A stretch of DNA of 64,000 bases from Lathyrus oleraceus (taxonomy: Eukaryota > Streptophyta > Magnoliopsida > Fabales > Fabaceae): positions 276,665,416 to 276,729,415 of the forward strand of contig NC_066583.1 of assembly GCF_024323335.1 (NCBI RefSeq). Direction: 5' to 3'. Below the pieces are notes generated by a model that worked only from the letters and a program-made list of their open reading frames with translations, did not search any database and was not told the DNA's origin. The position numbers and the translations under genes were made by a program. Numbering within the stretch: the first letter of the stretch is position 1; the number at the start of each line of letters is the position of its first letter. Below, piece after piece: positions 1 through 11,240 of this stretch.

Positions 1-1176
1 ATACGGACATACGGTATTTTTCGTCGTTATGTCCCTGAAGAATAAGTAGAAAACATCATTAAACATTGTCACTCCGCACCGTATAATGGACATGCAGGCA
101 CATCTAAGACATGCACTAAAATTCTCCAACCTGGCCTTTACTGGCCAACATTATGGCGCGGTGTTCATACTTACATTTTCAGATGTGATCAGTGCCAACG
201 TACAGGTAACGTCTCAAGATGTGACAAAATGCCATTAAGAAATATCCAAGAAGTAGAAATCTTCGATGTTTGGGGGATTGATTTTATGGGACCATTTCCA
301 TCATCAATGGGAAATAAATATATCTTAGTAGTTATTGACTATGTGTCTAAATGGATTGAGACTATAGCCTCACCTACAAATGACACACGAGTAGTGATTA
401 AGTTATTCAAAAATAACATATTCCCTATATTTGGAGTACCGCACCTTGTTATAAGTGACAGTGGATCACATTTCATATCCAAAAAAATTTATAAACTTTT
501 AGATAAATATGGAGTTAAGCATAAAGTAGCAACACCATATCACCCGCATACTAGTGGACAAGTGGAAGTATCAAATAGGGAGATTAAGCAAATCTTAGAG
601 AAAACGGTTTCAATATCTAGAAAAGATTGGTCTCAAAAGCTTAAAGAAGCATTATGGGCCTATAGAAACACTTATAAAACCCCTATAGGAACCACCCCGT
701 ACCAATTAGTTTACGGAAAATCTTGTCACTTACCTTTTGAGCTAGAACACAAAGCTTATTGGGCCATTAAAACCCTAAATTTGGATTACCTAGCAGCTGG
801 TGAAAAACGCATTCTAGACATTCATAAATTAGAAGAACTACGTCACAATGCTTATGAAAATTCCATAATATATAAAGAAAGAACTAAAGTGTGGCATGAT
901 AAGAGAATTGTAAAAAAGGATTTCAACATAGGAGATCTTGTTCTCCTTTTCAACTCCAGGTTGCGACTTTTTCCTGGTAAGTTGCACTCAAGATGGATTG
1001 GCCCTTACGAGGTCTCAAAGATCCTAAAGTATGGAGCAGTTGAAATCAAGAACCACTCTTATGATCCCTTCATAGTAAATGGGCAAAGGCTAAAGCACTA
1101 CCAAGGAGGTGACATCCCTACTAATTACTCTTGCCACACTCTGATCGATCCACCTATCCCTACTTCTCAAATATGA
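1..1176 (+). CDS. Athila-type pol C-terminus: integrase (partial)
   Basis: This reading frame is open to 1176 apart from a TAA at 43-45. It begins with an HHCC zinc-binding domain (KHCHSAPYNGHAG ... RCDQCQRTG), then the integrase core: first Asp in WGIDFMG, second Asp in ISDSGSHF and the Glu in SGQVEVSNRE, so the DDE triad is kept. A C-terminal part (VWHDKR ... GDLVLLFNSRLRLFPGKL) follows, as in gypsy integrases that process LTR cDNA ends and insert them. An ATG at 229 is only internal: integrase is normally released from the polyprotein. Env-like frames begin about 210 bases downstream. The early stop means the full polyprotein cannot be read through. Confidence 0.85.
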
Positions 1177-1215
1177 GTCTCTAATCGTCAAGCTAAAGAC
1201 GTTAAACAAGCACTG

Positions 1216-1233
1216 CATGGGAGGCAACCCATG
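1216..1233 (+). other. Short hairpin between pol and env-like ORF
   Basis: CATGGG and CCCATG form a 6-bp stem around the loop AGGCAA. It lies 40 bases after the pol stop. A GGGAGGCAACCC core at this place is, from memory, a recurrent feature of Athila elements; its role is unknown. Confidence 0.5.
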
Positions 1234-1389
1234 ATTTTTCTCTATTTTCTCATTTTATTATTTTCTTGCATTGTTTTTATTCGATGTTTTATTTATGTAC
1301 TTAACTAGACTAACCTTCATAATATTTATGTTTAAGGTTTCAGGTCCCATCACTCTCCGTAGCATTCTCCACTAACCATATTTTTCAGG

Positions 1390-2628
1390 ATGCAGAGTTT
1401 CGATGATATGCATGTTGTGTTAAGGAATGAAATTCAGAGAAAGCAATATGCAGTCCTATCTGAGTGTCCCATGTTACCCACTAGGTACCCCGACCCTGAT
1501 TTCATGGAAACCTTAGGTCTTAAGGAAAGTGTGAGGTACCTATGCAATCAACTTCAATGGGAAGAATATGTTGATGCCATGCATGTAACCTACAGGAACC
1601 TAACCCTGGAATTCTTAAGCTCCATCATCTATGAACCCTACATTGGAATTGATTCTCAGAGAGGCTATATTAACTTCAGATTATTTGGAATGAGTACACC
1701 TTCAATCATAAGGAGTTTGCTGAGTTACTTGGTTTTCAGTGTGGCCTTGATGTTATGCCTGAAATCCCTTTAGGCTATTTTATGCAGGATGAGATAGACA
1801 AATTCTGGAGTGATATCGCGGGAGGAGGGAGCCATGACCCTTCTACCCAATTGTCCAACATAATCCATAACCCATCCTTCAGATACTTCCAGGTGATCCT
1901 ATCCCACACTTTCCTTGGAAAGAGTGATATTGATACCCATGTTAGTGTTGAGGGAATCCTCTTTCTATTTTGTATCACCCAGTCACGCCCTGTAGCCTTT
2001 GGAAATTTTTTGATTGATAACCTTAACCTTACAGCCAAATCTTTTGAAGGACTTATTCATGTGGGAGGAATTGTGACACATATAGCATCTGCTCTAGGTC
2101 TTGACAGAAAATTAGTTCACCTGACTTCTTACTGTGGCTACACCCTGATGGATGTTACCTTCTGTTTAGACTGTGGTCTAATGAGGATAGCCTCCTTTAA
2201 CCTGAACTAATATAAGCTCCTGATCAATCATGAGACATCCATTACTTTACTTTACCTGATCCCACGAAGACTAATGTCCATGACAAAGCAAATTTGACAT
2301 ACGCCTTAGAAGGCCAGGATGAGACACCGGATGTACCCAGATCCCCTCCAGTACCAGAATACCATCCATTGCCATCATCAGATAGGACCACAATGCTTTG
2401 TAATAATTTTGATCTGCAGAGACGCGACATTCACACTGAGCTTATTGAGTTGCGTAGAGAAGTGGCCATCCTTCGCCAGGAGGTTATTGATCTTACCTTG
2501 CAGTTAGAGGTGTTCGATGCTACTAATGCCATGGAGGCTGATTTCCTATAGCAAGAAATCGGCGATCTCCGTCGTTAACTAGCAGAGGCAGGAGATTCCA
2601 GTCGCACTGAGGAACCATCGACGCACTG
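1390..2628 (+). pseudogene. Env-like (Athila ORF) module 1, frameshifted
   Basis: Three pieces in different frames make one former ORF. 1390-1773 (MQSFDDMHVV...) holds the motif YRNLTLEFLSSIIYEP followed by INFRLFGM, typical of the Athila ORF-1/env-like family. 1755-2210 carries IHNPSFRYFQVILSHTFLG. 2294-2551 is a Pro-rich stretch followed by a heptad-like helix (ELIELRREVAILRQEVIDL), probably coiled coil. A TAG at 2549-2551 and frame changes near 1750 and 2210-2290 break it. No signal peptide or clear membrane segment is visible, so env-like describes position and family, not demonstrated envelope function. Confidence 0.65.
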
Positions 2629-3276
2629 AGGACTATGTTTTCCAGCTTTTATCACTTTATTTATTTCGCATATTCATACATATATCTATATATATTTCCT
2701 GGTTTCTAGATTTATTTTATTTCCGCATAGATTTGTTTTTCTCATCTTTTCCCTATAATATTATCACATCATATAATATTATTTCTTTTATGTTTCTATT
2801 TTATTGTTTCTTTAAATATTTTATTTTATTTTATTTTCTTATGTTGAAAAATTAATTATATCATGCATGTACAAAAACATGGAAGAAGAACATATTAGAA
2901 GTTGTTGTGCATACCCCCAAAATGACTCAAAGCAACCAAGCCCAAAGACCAATTCATGAAACCGGCCCAGCAGGAATAACAAAGATGGCGGGCGCCATCT
3001 AGTCCAAGCGACGGCCATGGGGTCTGAACATATTTCTGACAAAATAGAAAAAAACCTCCATTTTTACCCTAAAAACTCATCTTCAACCTCTAAAACCCCC
3101 CCATTTTCTCCATTCCTGACCACCATTAAAACCCACTCAAATCCCATTAAATTTCCATTCAAACAAAAACCCACTACCAATCCTACTTCCATTTCCAATT
3201 TCCACCATTAAAATCCCATTTCACCATCTTCCCCTATATAACCCATTTTTCTTCCTCATCATCACCAAGGGAAAAA
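2629..3276 (+). other. AT-rich spacer between the two env-like modules
   Basis: No coding region is seen. The first part is T-rich. Near 2985-3020 there are ATGGCGGGCGCCAT-like palindromic words, similar to a cluster in the LTR at 6110-6235. A Pro/Ser-rich frame at 3017-3211 is low-complexity and not supported as a gene. Confidence 0.5.
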
Positions 3277-4757
3277 ATGGAGCATTATCAAGTCACTTTT
3301 CACAGAGGAAAACCTGGAGATAGGCAAAGGAGGATATTCGAGGAGTTGCAGACAAAGGAAATTTTGTCCACTAGGTATATCGATGAAAATTATCTGTATA
3401 ATTTGGGAATTTTTCAGTGTTTTCTATATGTTAGATAATGGGATTGCATGATATTTTTATAAAAAAGGAACCTACATTTGAGTACCTGGCCCAGAAATTC
3501 TTAAGTTCCCTAATTTATATTGTTCATCCTAACACTACTAGCACATGCGGTACAATATGGTTTAGAATGTTTAATGTTGAATATGAGTACACTACCGATG
3601 AGTTAGCAGGCTTTTAGAAATTCCTTACGGGGAAGGTGCCCTCTGTGAGACACCCTTGGACTCTGAATGGTCATCTGAGGCATTTGAATTTTGGAAAAAG
3701 TTGACAAGTTTAGACACTGACTCTTTTGAGGGGAACCTGGCCTCAAGTATTCATAACCCGACCATACGGGTTTTTCGCTATCTGTTGGCTTACATAATTT
3801 TTGGCCGGGAAAATCCTAATAAAATCAATGCCAAAGAACTATTATTTTTGCAGGGTAGCCTCACAAAGAGAAAAATTAACTATGTCCCATTTATGCTTGC
3901 ACATATGTGTGTCGTTCTGAAAAAGGGAGGGACTATTTCTTTTGGAGGCTTAATTACCTCAATTGCTAGAGCTTTACATCTTGACATTGAGTTGGCTACA
4001 TTAGAACCATTATCTCACCGTATAATAAATTTAAATTTTTTAAAAGATATGCGATTATGCAGGGTGAGGAAGAGAGTGGTTATAACCTTAGGGTTCATAG
4101 TGTAGTTATCCCAAGTGTATTTTACCTTGCTCTCGATGTACAGGTGTGCGCCTTGAGATAAATTGGATCTATGATCTGCAAGCTCCACCTTTTACTGGCC
4201 CATTGCCACCCAACACACCTTTTGAAAAAGGTGACGGGACCGATGATGAGTATGAGTAGAGAGACCAGTCTCCCGTTCCGACCATGCCTTCACACCATGC
4301 ATCACCTACACACACTGCACCATATTTTACTCACCCTTCTGCAGGTACATCCTTTGGATTTCACATTACTGAAGAAATGTGGCGAGAGCTACAATCTCGA
4401 GAAGAAGGGAGGGATGTCTTATTATCTGCCATGATTCAACAACTGAAGGACAACATGGACTTCATGCGTGAATCACAGTGGCAGACTGATAGTTCTCTTT
4501 GCAGCATAATGCAATCCCAACAAGCCCTCTTCTCTGATCAGCAGCGTCAGCAAGCAAACTTTCATAGACACTTTAACCTGATGGAGGCCACTCAAGGCTC
4601 CGTACTAGGTAACCTTCGACAGCTGCGGGTATTTGATGCCACATTATCAGCTAGATTTGATCGACTAGAGTTTTCAAGGGAGGGGCGTCGTCGCAACAGT
4701 AGTCGTCGTCCCAGAAATTCAGAGCCAGGAGGCGTGGGTACCATTGGTCAGCAGTAG
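3277..4757 (+). pseudogene. Env-like module 2, second degenerate copy
   Basis: Downstream of module 1 the same domain order recurs in a clearly diverged form. 3277-3438 (MEHYQVTFHRG...) matches the start of the domain. 3480-3620 contains a broken FLSSLIY...FRMFN stretch. 3656-4105 ([20 protein letters not shown]) aligns with IHNPSFRYFQVILSHTFLG of module 1. 4284-4757 is a Gln-rich helical tail (MIQQLKDNMDFMRESQW) with a basic end (RRRNSSRRPRNSEP). Stops at 3436-3438 and 3617-3619 and several frame changes show it is dead. A PPT-like word follows at 4818. Either the element carried two such ORFs or one was acquired by recombination. Confidence 0.6.
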
Positions 4758-4817
4758 TGTCATCCAGGTTACTCTTTCCTCATCTTTTATCGAAACATTA
4801 TGGACAATGTTCGGTTT

Positions 4818-4832
4818 AAGTGTGGGAGGAGA
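4818..4832 (+). other. Internal polypurine-tract-like motif
   Basis: AAGTGTGGGAGGAGA is nearly the same word as the PPT next to the LTR (AAGTGTGGGAGAA at 5898) but lies 1.1 kb upstream, directly after env-like module 2. It may be a second plus-strand priming site or a relic of an earlier 3' end. Confidence 0.45.
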
Positions 4833-5275
4833 TTTCTATGCTTTCCTTTTCTTTTAATTTTTGGCATTTATCGCTTTTTAGTTCATTTTAGTTTGTTAGC
4901 TTCTTTTAAATAAATTGCATGTGCTAGACGAGTCATTTGTGTAATGTATCCTTACTTCCCCATTTCTTGAGCCTTACAAAAAAAATTGACAAAGAGAACA
5001 ACTTTTTTTTTTGAAAATTTGGGCTTTTAGACAAGTTTAGGATAGGATGTTAACGACTTGGGAAAACTTTTAAAAAAATAGATATCGTCTCAACACCGTA
5101 AGCTTCTTAACTTTGGAAACTGATCCCGATACTTACTATATTATAACCTTAATTTAATCTGAAATAGTAAAGCTCTTAAGTCGTTTATTTTAGCAGCCAA
5201 CTCCGGCTTAAGCATACTCTACGTAAGGAAACCGATGAAAATAAGTGAATGATTCTAAAATTCTTGTATGCCAAA

Positions 5276-5580
5276 AAAAATACTTGTTGTTAGTTGGTTT
5301 AGAGGTATTTGGTGCTGGACTTGGTAGGGAGGATTACGGTCTGATCCCCCACAACTACAATAGGGAAAACAAAGGGGTTACACGAATTATGTACTAGAGC
5401 CCCATGCAAAAATAAAAAAATTATAAAATAAAATACCCGTTGTTAGTTGGTTCAGAGGGATCTGGTGTTGAACTTCGTAGGGCGGATTATCATCTGATCC
5501 CCCACAACTGCAATTGGGTAAAATAAAAAGGGTTACTAAACTTATGTACCAGAACCCTATGTAAAAGGATTAGAATCATT
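5276..5580 (+). repeat. Two tandem copies of a 153-bp unit
   Basis: The word TGTTAGTTGG occurs at 5288 and 5441. Each copy continues with a similar stretch including TGATCCCCCACAACT and GGGGTTAC/AGGGTTAC. The copies are diverged and non-coding, in the 3' spacer of the element. Confidence 0.7.
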
Positions 5581-5897
5581 AACCGATCACCTTACTATGA
5601 GTATGTACGAATAACTAGCTTAATGTGATTGCGCCTGAATGAAAAGGGATTTAAAAAAGAAATGAAAAAGGTAGGCTTAAGTATAGAAACATGATATGGA
5701 TTGGTTTGTATAGGAAAGAAGTTTATAACCGCATTTGCGGGAAGTGTAACCCCGATATTTTTGGTTCATCAGTTAGTACCTATCAACACATCCTTGATTG
5801 AGCTTAGAATCTTTTAGCCTAAACTGAATACTTGTATGTTGCTGTTTTTTATCTTTCGTGATCCATAAAAGTTTTGCTTGAGGATAAACAAAAGTTC

Positions 5898-5912
5898 AAG
5901 TGTGGGAGAATT
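5898..5912 (+). other. Polypurine tract of the Athila-like element
   Basis: AAGTGTGGGAGAA plus TT lies directly before the LTR start TGATAACA. This is the expected plus-strand primer of reverse transcription and it fixes the LTR boundary. Confidence 0.65.
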
Positions 5913-7519
5913 TGATAACACTAAAAGTATTATGTGTATTTGACTCAGATTTCACATGCTTATTAGGTTTTTATTGTCATTTTCTTGTGTTATGTTTTCT
6001 TTTTGTCCTACTTTCAGGTACTTTTCCCTACAATAGTCTTTTGTGAAGAAACGAAGCCAAACGAGCAAGAAATAGAAGTTTTTGTGGAAAATTATACACA
6101 TGGCATCCAACATGGCGGCCGCCAAGGGGGGTGCCATGACGTGTAAGCTGTAAATCCGTGGTAACTGCCATGTTCCTATGATCATTTAATTTTATTCACA
6201 TGGCGGGTGCCATGGTGGGGATGGCAGGTGCCATCTTTGTTGGCTCGTTCCCACTAAGGATAGTTGGAGGGAAGCTTTATCTTTTCCTAGCTTTTTAGAA
6301 TCTCTATAAATAGGTGTCTTCATTTCATTCGCTAGGAATCCAACTTAGTTCACAATACTAAGCCTAAAGTTTACCATTGTAAAAGCGATAATCCATCTCA
6401 TCGGGGGGTTATCGCACTTGAGTTGTACTTAGGTTGGAGCACTGTACAAAAATCTTGCCGCCATTTTACTTTCCAGTCAAATTTTACTTTCCAATCAAGT
6501 TTACTTTCCAGTGTACCAGATTAACGTCTCCGATTTGGAGCAGGTTTCTTTTTCAAGTTTATTTTCATTTACGTTTTATTTATCTTGCATGCTTTACTTT
6601 ATTTACTTGTTTGTCTTGCTTTTACCTACTTGTTTATTAACTTGCATATTGTATTTGCTTGTTCTTTTAAACATGATTAATTCTGCTATGTTGATTTCTA
6701 TTTTCATGTCTGGCTAAACCTTTAAAGGTTAGGATGTAAGGATCATCGTTAAGATGATACTCCATAATTTGTATCTATAGAAATGCTTTAGGGGTTGTTT
6801 TGATTTTAACACAAGTTTTCAGTACTTATTTTGATCGGTAACTACAAAAGTAGAGCCGAGATATAGTTGGGTAAGATCGAAAGTCGTCAAACTCTTAAAG
6901 ATAAACTTGGTTAGTTTTAACTGGTCAAAAGTAGCGAAAGCACTCTATCCGGTTAATTAGGAATTTTTAACACTATTAGAAAACGATTTTGAAACTATTT
7001 TCGGACGCGTTTGTAGGTTTAAAATTCGGATCCTTGAGAGAAAGCCATGGATCTATTTTAAGTTAAACTTTCCAAATCAAAATTACTTTTTAACTAAGTC
7101 AAGAATGAAATTTCTTAAAAATAGGTTTACTACTTTAACGCAACAAGCACCCTTTATAAGTGACAATAAAGGGCATTAATTAGAGAGTAAACTCGGTTCT
7201 GAATATGCAAAAGCGAGAGTTCCTGTTAAATTTATTTTTCTCAAAGTGGAAAATATTGCCCCATAAGTAGTTCTATTTAGAAACAATTGGAGTATTTCCT
7301 AACTAATGTGAATTACATCCGAGCCTACATTTTTTATCTGAATTTATTTACTTCATTGTTTCCTTTTCTGTGTACGTGAATTTACTTGTTTGATTTGCAT
7401 TAGATAAACACTATAACAATAGAAATCGATAGATTGACAATTTGGTCTTTGTGGGAACGATAATCTTTTGTATTACTTTGACGTGTTCCGTAAACTTGCG
7501 GATAACAAACATATCATCA
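5913..7519 (+). repeat. 3' LTR of the Athila-like element (about 1.6 kb)
   Basis: It starts TGATAACACTAAAAG right after the PPT and is inferred to end ...ATATCATCA, giving TG...CA termini. A TATAAATA box lies at 6305-6312. Cyclops LTRs are recalled as about 1.5 kb, which fits. Palindromic ATGGCGGNNGCCAT-type words cluster at 6110-6235, upstream of the TATA box. The short ORFs inside (for example 6434-6717) are T-rich and not genes. The 5' LTR is outside the window, so the end cannot be confirmed by comparison. Confidence 0.65.
6305..6312 (+). promoter_or_regulatory. TATA box of the Athila-like LTR
   Basis: TATAAATA occurs about 390 bases into the LTR, a usual place for the U3 promoter core. 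Confidence 0.5.
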
Positions 7520-7524
7520 ATAAC

Positions 7525-7703
7525 CAACCCACTTACTTGTAATCTTTTACATTTTATTAGTTTTGATTTGAAAAATTCTTATCTTTGGGTTTTGTTCGTA
7601 CTTTTTCCCTTTTCCTTTGGAAACAATAAAAATATGGCGGCAACTCTGGTTTTATTGACGTCAAGTTTATCCATACCTTGATGGTCATGAATTTACCGCT
7701 ACA
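7525..7703 (+). repeat. 3' terminal fragment of an Ogre-like LTR
   Basis: From AACCAACCC to ACCGCTACA this stretch matches, in inverted orientation and with few changes, the edge of the reverse LTR at 54602-54780 (shared words include TTTTATTAGTTTTGATTTG and TTCATGATCATC-type ends). It is the tail of a 4-5 kb LTR whose left part was displaced by the Athila-like insertion. ATAAC at 7520-7524 may be the target duplication of that insertion. Confidence 0.65.
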
Positions 7704-7947
7704 TTAGGATACCGAAAAAAATATCCATCTTAATAGTATAGGTAGTACCATGTAATCCTTATAACTCTTCCTTCAATCATGCAGTCTCATACTTGCACAG
7801 CCTCAGGATCCCTCTGATTCCAATGTGAATTCAGTTTTTTCCCTAGAAGATGCTAGGAGTGTCTCATTGTCACACCTCATGCACCGACAACTACTCCCTC
7901 TCCCGCATATGTTACATGTAACCACTCTCCTCCCTCTCCGGCCTTAA
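7704..7947. other. Unassigned flank, no gene seen
   Basis: No reading frame or repeat family is recognised here. It lies between the LTR fragment and the start of recognisable Tat pol homology. Confidence 0.4.
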
Positions 7948-9620
7948 GTGTTACAAGAAACATCCACAGAGTGGGCGCTCTCTATAGATGTCACATCCAA
8001 CATAGAAGGAAGTGACACTTGAATAGTATTAGAAGGACTCGAAGACATAGTCATTAAGCAAGCTCTAAAATTTGAGTTCACCGCTAGCAATAACCAAGAA
8101 GAGTACGGGGCTCTCATCACTGGGATGAGCCTCACACTAGAAATGGGATCCTCTAGGTTGAAGGCAAAAACAGATTCCCAATTAGTCGCTACCCAAATCT
8201 CGGGAAAGTACCAAGTCGAGGAGACTCATCCGATAAGGTACTTGCAAAATTTAAAGAGTTTATATTCTCGGTTCTCCTTCTTTGAGATAGAGCACATCCC
8301 CCATGAACAAAACTTTAGAGAGGATCTTCTGACCAGGCTAGCTATGTCAAAAATATTGGGGTTCAACATAATGGTTATCCAAGAGACCTTTGCCTCGCCC
8401 AACATGGAGGTCGGTGTGGTATATTCTCTAGAAGTTATACCTGAATCTATTTGGATGATACCCATACTGCGTTATCTGAAGACCGACGAACTACCACTGG
8501 ATGAGGGAGACGCAAGAAGAATCCGAAACAGGTTTCTAGGTACACCTAGCTATCAGGAAAACTATATAAGATGGGGAGAGCTTCCCCCATGTTGTGATGT
8601 ATTGGCGAACAAGAAACTGTCCTGGTTCTTATGGAGGTACACATGGGCACCTGCAACAGCCACATTGGAAGAAAGGCTCTCACACACAAATTATAAAGGG
8701 TTGGGTATTACTGACTTAACCTAATGAAGGATATCACCTCCTTTATCAAAAAATGTGATCAATTCCATATACTTGATGACCTTGACCATGTCCCAATAAA
8801 GCTTCTCTATTCGATGAATTCACCCCGACCTTTTTACTAATGAGGTATGGACATTTTAGGTCATTTTCCCTTGGCATCAGGTCAATTGAAGTTCCTAATA
8901 GTGGGAGTTGATCACTTCATTAAATGGATATAAATAGATGTTATGACCAAGATCACAGTAGAAGGAGTGTGTCGTTTCTACTAGCATAAAATTATGTGTA
9001 ACTATGGGATCCCATAAGTGATCGTTTCCAATAATGGGACCTAGTTTACCAGTATTATGGTCACCAAATTCTGTAAATATTTGGGAGTAAAAACAAACTT
9101 AGTATCTATTATACACCCTCAAGACAATGATCAAGCTGAATCAGCGAACAAAGTAATCCTTAAAGGTATCAAGAAGAAGCTTGATGATGCGAAAAGCTTA
9201 TGGGCGGAACTGCTCCCCAAGATAATATGGCTATACCATACCACTCAACATTACACCACCAAGGAAACCATGTTTCCCATGATCTATGGAGAAGATGCCA
9301 TGCTTCCCATGGAGATCGAGGTTCCCTCATGGCGATGATCCCAATTCAACAAGGAGATGAATGAGATAGGTTTAAAGTAAGTGGAAGACTCAATCGACAA
9401 AGTAAGGGATGTCATCCATGTTTGAGAGTTCACCGCCAAACATAAGGCCACAATGAGGTATAACTCAAATGTTAAACCAAGAGAGATGCAAGAGGGTGAC
9501 CTGGTATTGAAAGAATTAGTTCTACCCTCATAGTAGGGAAAACTACAATCTAACTTGGAAGAGCCATACTGTATATATTAGAAGCTTCCACACAGAGGGT
9601 ACACATTGTAAGATCTTAAA
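7948..9620 (+). pseudogene. Degenerate Tat-lineage pol: second RNase H to integrase
   Basis: 7960-8630 reads as the second (archaeal-type) RNase H of Tat elements: SNNQEEYGALITGMSL, LKAKTDSQLVATQISG and a HIPHEQNFREDLLTRLA tail. A frame change near 8630 leads to a broken HHCC zinc finger (EVHMGTCNSHIG ... KKCDQF). The integrase core follows at 8800-9330 with at least seven stops; surviving pieces are FCKYLGVKTNLVS and DQAESANKVILKGIK, which holds the catalytic Glu. A GDLVLKE-like C-terminal motif is near 9500. No part could yield an active enzyme. It is more decayed than the Ogre at 22345 and thus probably older. Confidence 0.8.
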
Positions 9621-9771
9621 GGTCCATTTTTGCTCAGAACCTGGAATGTTCTTCATCATAGATGCTACTACAGTTAGAATTATTTGTTATCATCTTAAAC
9701 ATCATGCGCATGTATCTTTGAATAATGATTAAGCGATTTATTTCTAACATGGATGTTCTTTCCAGAAAATG

Positions 9772-10135
9772 TTATATGTTGGACTTCATTGAGAAGATCT
9801 TTGTCGCCCCTCGAGGAAACACCTCATTTATGTACTTAATAGCAAATATCCTTGTTTTCCCTCGGGAAAACACCTCATTGTTGGACTTCATAAGGAAGAT
9901 CCTTGCATCCCCTCAAGGAAACACAACATTGTTAGACTTCAACGAAAAGATCATTATCGCCCCCATGGAAACACCTCATTGTTGGACTTCATAGCAGAGA
10001 TCCTTAAATCCCCTTAGGGAAACACCTCATTGATGGAATTCATAGAAGATATCCTTGTTACCCCCTTAGGGACATACCTCATTGATGGAATTCATAATGA
10101 AGATCCCTACTTCCTCTCAGGAAAGTAAAAATAGG
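9772..10135 (+). repeat. Tandem repeat, 51-bp unit, about 7 copies
   Basis: The word TTGGACTTCAT (or a close variant) recurs at 9779, 9830, 9881, 9932, 9982, 10033 and 10085, followed each time by GAAGATCCTTG-like and GGAAACACCTCATT-like words. The period is 50-52 bp. Since 51 is divisible by three, an open frame at 9725-9994 runs through it, but it is a by-product. Such arrays are common in the 3' UTR of Tat elements. Confidence 0.85.
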
Positions 10136-10740
10136 TAAAACGCCTCGTCTTAGGGACTTATAGTCTCTTCAATCGGGATATATACAATTCTATCTAGAAG
10201 ACTTAGATTCTTAAGGCCAAATTAATTCCTCACTTGAAGGACTTACTATCTTTTTGGGCAGGACAAACTCAAGGGTCACACCTAAGAGGTGGGAAGGAAA
10301 TTCAGCCTAAGAGACTTAAGAACAAGTCTTTCCTGGGAGCTTGATAAAGATCCCATCCAAATAGGTAAAATGCCTCTCCTGAGGGACTCATAGTCTCTTC
10401 CATCAGGCTATATACAATTCTATCTGGAAGACTTAGTTTCTCTATGGCAAATTAATTCCTCGCTTAAGGGACTTAATGTTTTCTCGGACGGAACGAACTC
10501 AAGTTTCACGCCTAAGAGGCACAACGAAGATCCATCATGACAGACTTAAGAACAAGTCTTACTTGAGGGCTCAATGGAAGTACCTCCTAAGTAAGTAAAA
10601 ATCCTTACCTTAGCGACTTATAGTCTCTTTATTCGGTTTGTGTATAATTCTGTCTAAGGGACTTAGACTCCCCAAGATAACGATATCCTTGTCTAAGGGA
10701 CTTAGTGATTCAACCGAATCTCCTAGGGTTGCTGAAGACC
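10131..10740 (+). repeat. Tandem repeat, 230-bp unit, about 2.6 copies
   Basis: ATAGGTAAAA begins at 10131 and 10361, and a variant at 10591, giving an exact 230-bp spacing. Each unit continues with GACTTATAGTCTCTT-like and ACAATTCT-like words and a second half with GACTTAAGAACAAGTCTT. Non-coding, directly after the 51-bp array in the same 3' UTR. Confidence 0.85.
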
Positions 10741-10836
10741 TCATGAAAGGAAGCCACCAGTTCTCTGGATAATCCCATCTGCCACGAGTGGAAAAACACT
10801 TTTCCTTCTACCAATGGCCTCGTGCCTGAGGGATTA

Positions 10837-11240
10837 TGTAGTGTTATATTTGCAAAAGGTCTCGCCTAGGATGATGATCTTTGACCGTCCTAGAAGAGGC
10901 GACGATAGAAGGTTTCCTAAAGGGAGGTATCTCCTCGCCCTACAGTATTCCCTCACCCTACATGGAAAAACGTGGGATAAGACATTCTCTGGGGCGAAGA
11001 GAAAGTCAAGTTTATTAAATGACCCACGACTCCCTGGGAAATAGGGATTGAATAGTCCACTATTGACTAAGTGGCAAGTAGCCCTTTCCAAGGAAACCCT
11101 AGGTCATAGAGACCTCTATAAATACATCTCCTCTCAAGGAGATATGAACCTTAAGTAATACACACTCTCTATACCCTAAAAAGCACAGCGCTCACTAATG
11201 TCTTAACATATTACCGTTGGCGCTTGTACGCTTGCCACCA
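10837..11240 (+). repeat. LTR-like sequence of the Tat remnant
   Basis: It follows the 3' UTR repeats and contains a TATAAATA box at 11117-11124 and a leader-like stretch (ACACACTCTCTATACCC). It is probably the start of the 3' LTR, with TGTAGTG at 10837 as a possible first base. No second copy is present for comparison, so both ends are guesses. Small ORFs on both strands (10814-11091) are not supported as genes. Confidence 0.4.

Larger units (their letters stand above)
4758..5912 (+). other. Long 3' non-coding region of the Athila-like element
   Basis: No gene is visible. It contains a polypurine-tract-like word at 4818-4832, a 153-bp direct duplication (5276-5580) and the true PPT immediately before the LTR. 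Confidence 0.6.
1..7519 (+). mobile_element. Athila/Cyclops-like Ty3/gypsy retrotransposon, 3' part
   Basis: The window opens inside pol (integrase). Downstream come env-like ORFs, a long non-coding spacer, a polypurine tract and one LTR starting TGATAACA, which is the Athila-lineage order. The integrase wording (WGIDFMGPFPSS, ATPYHPHTSGQVEVSNREIK) is typical of that lineage. The 5' LTR, gag, protease and RT lie before the window. The LTR is followed by ATAAC and then by sequence that also occurs, inverted, at 54602-54780, so the element was probably inserted into an Ogre-like LTR. Stops and frameshifts in pol and the env-like region mark it as non-autonomous. The lineage is recognised from memory; the 3' boundary is inferred from a TG...CA terminus. 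Confidence 0.85.

Noticed and set aside
9725..9994. 89-codon ORF with internal repeats
   Set aside because: Produced by the 51-bp array in a retrotransposon 3' UTR; no domain.
9772..10135. CRISPR-like spacing of repeats
   Set aside because: Units are contiguous diverged tandem repeats without unique spacers, in plant retrotransposon DNA.
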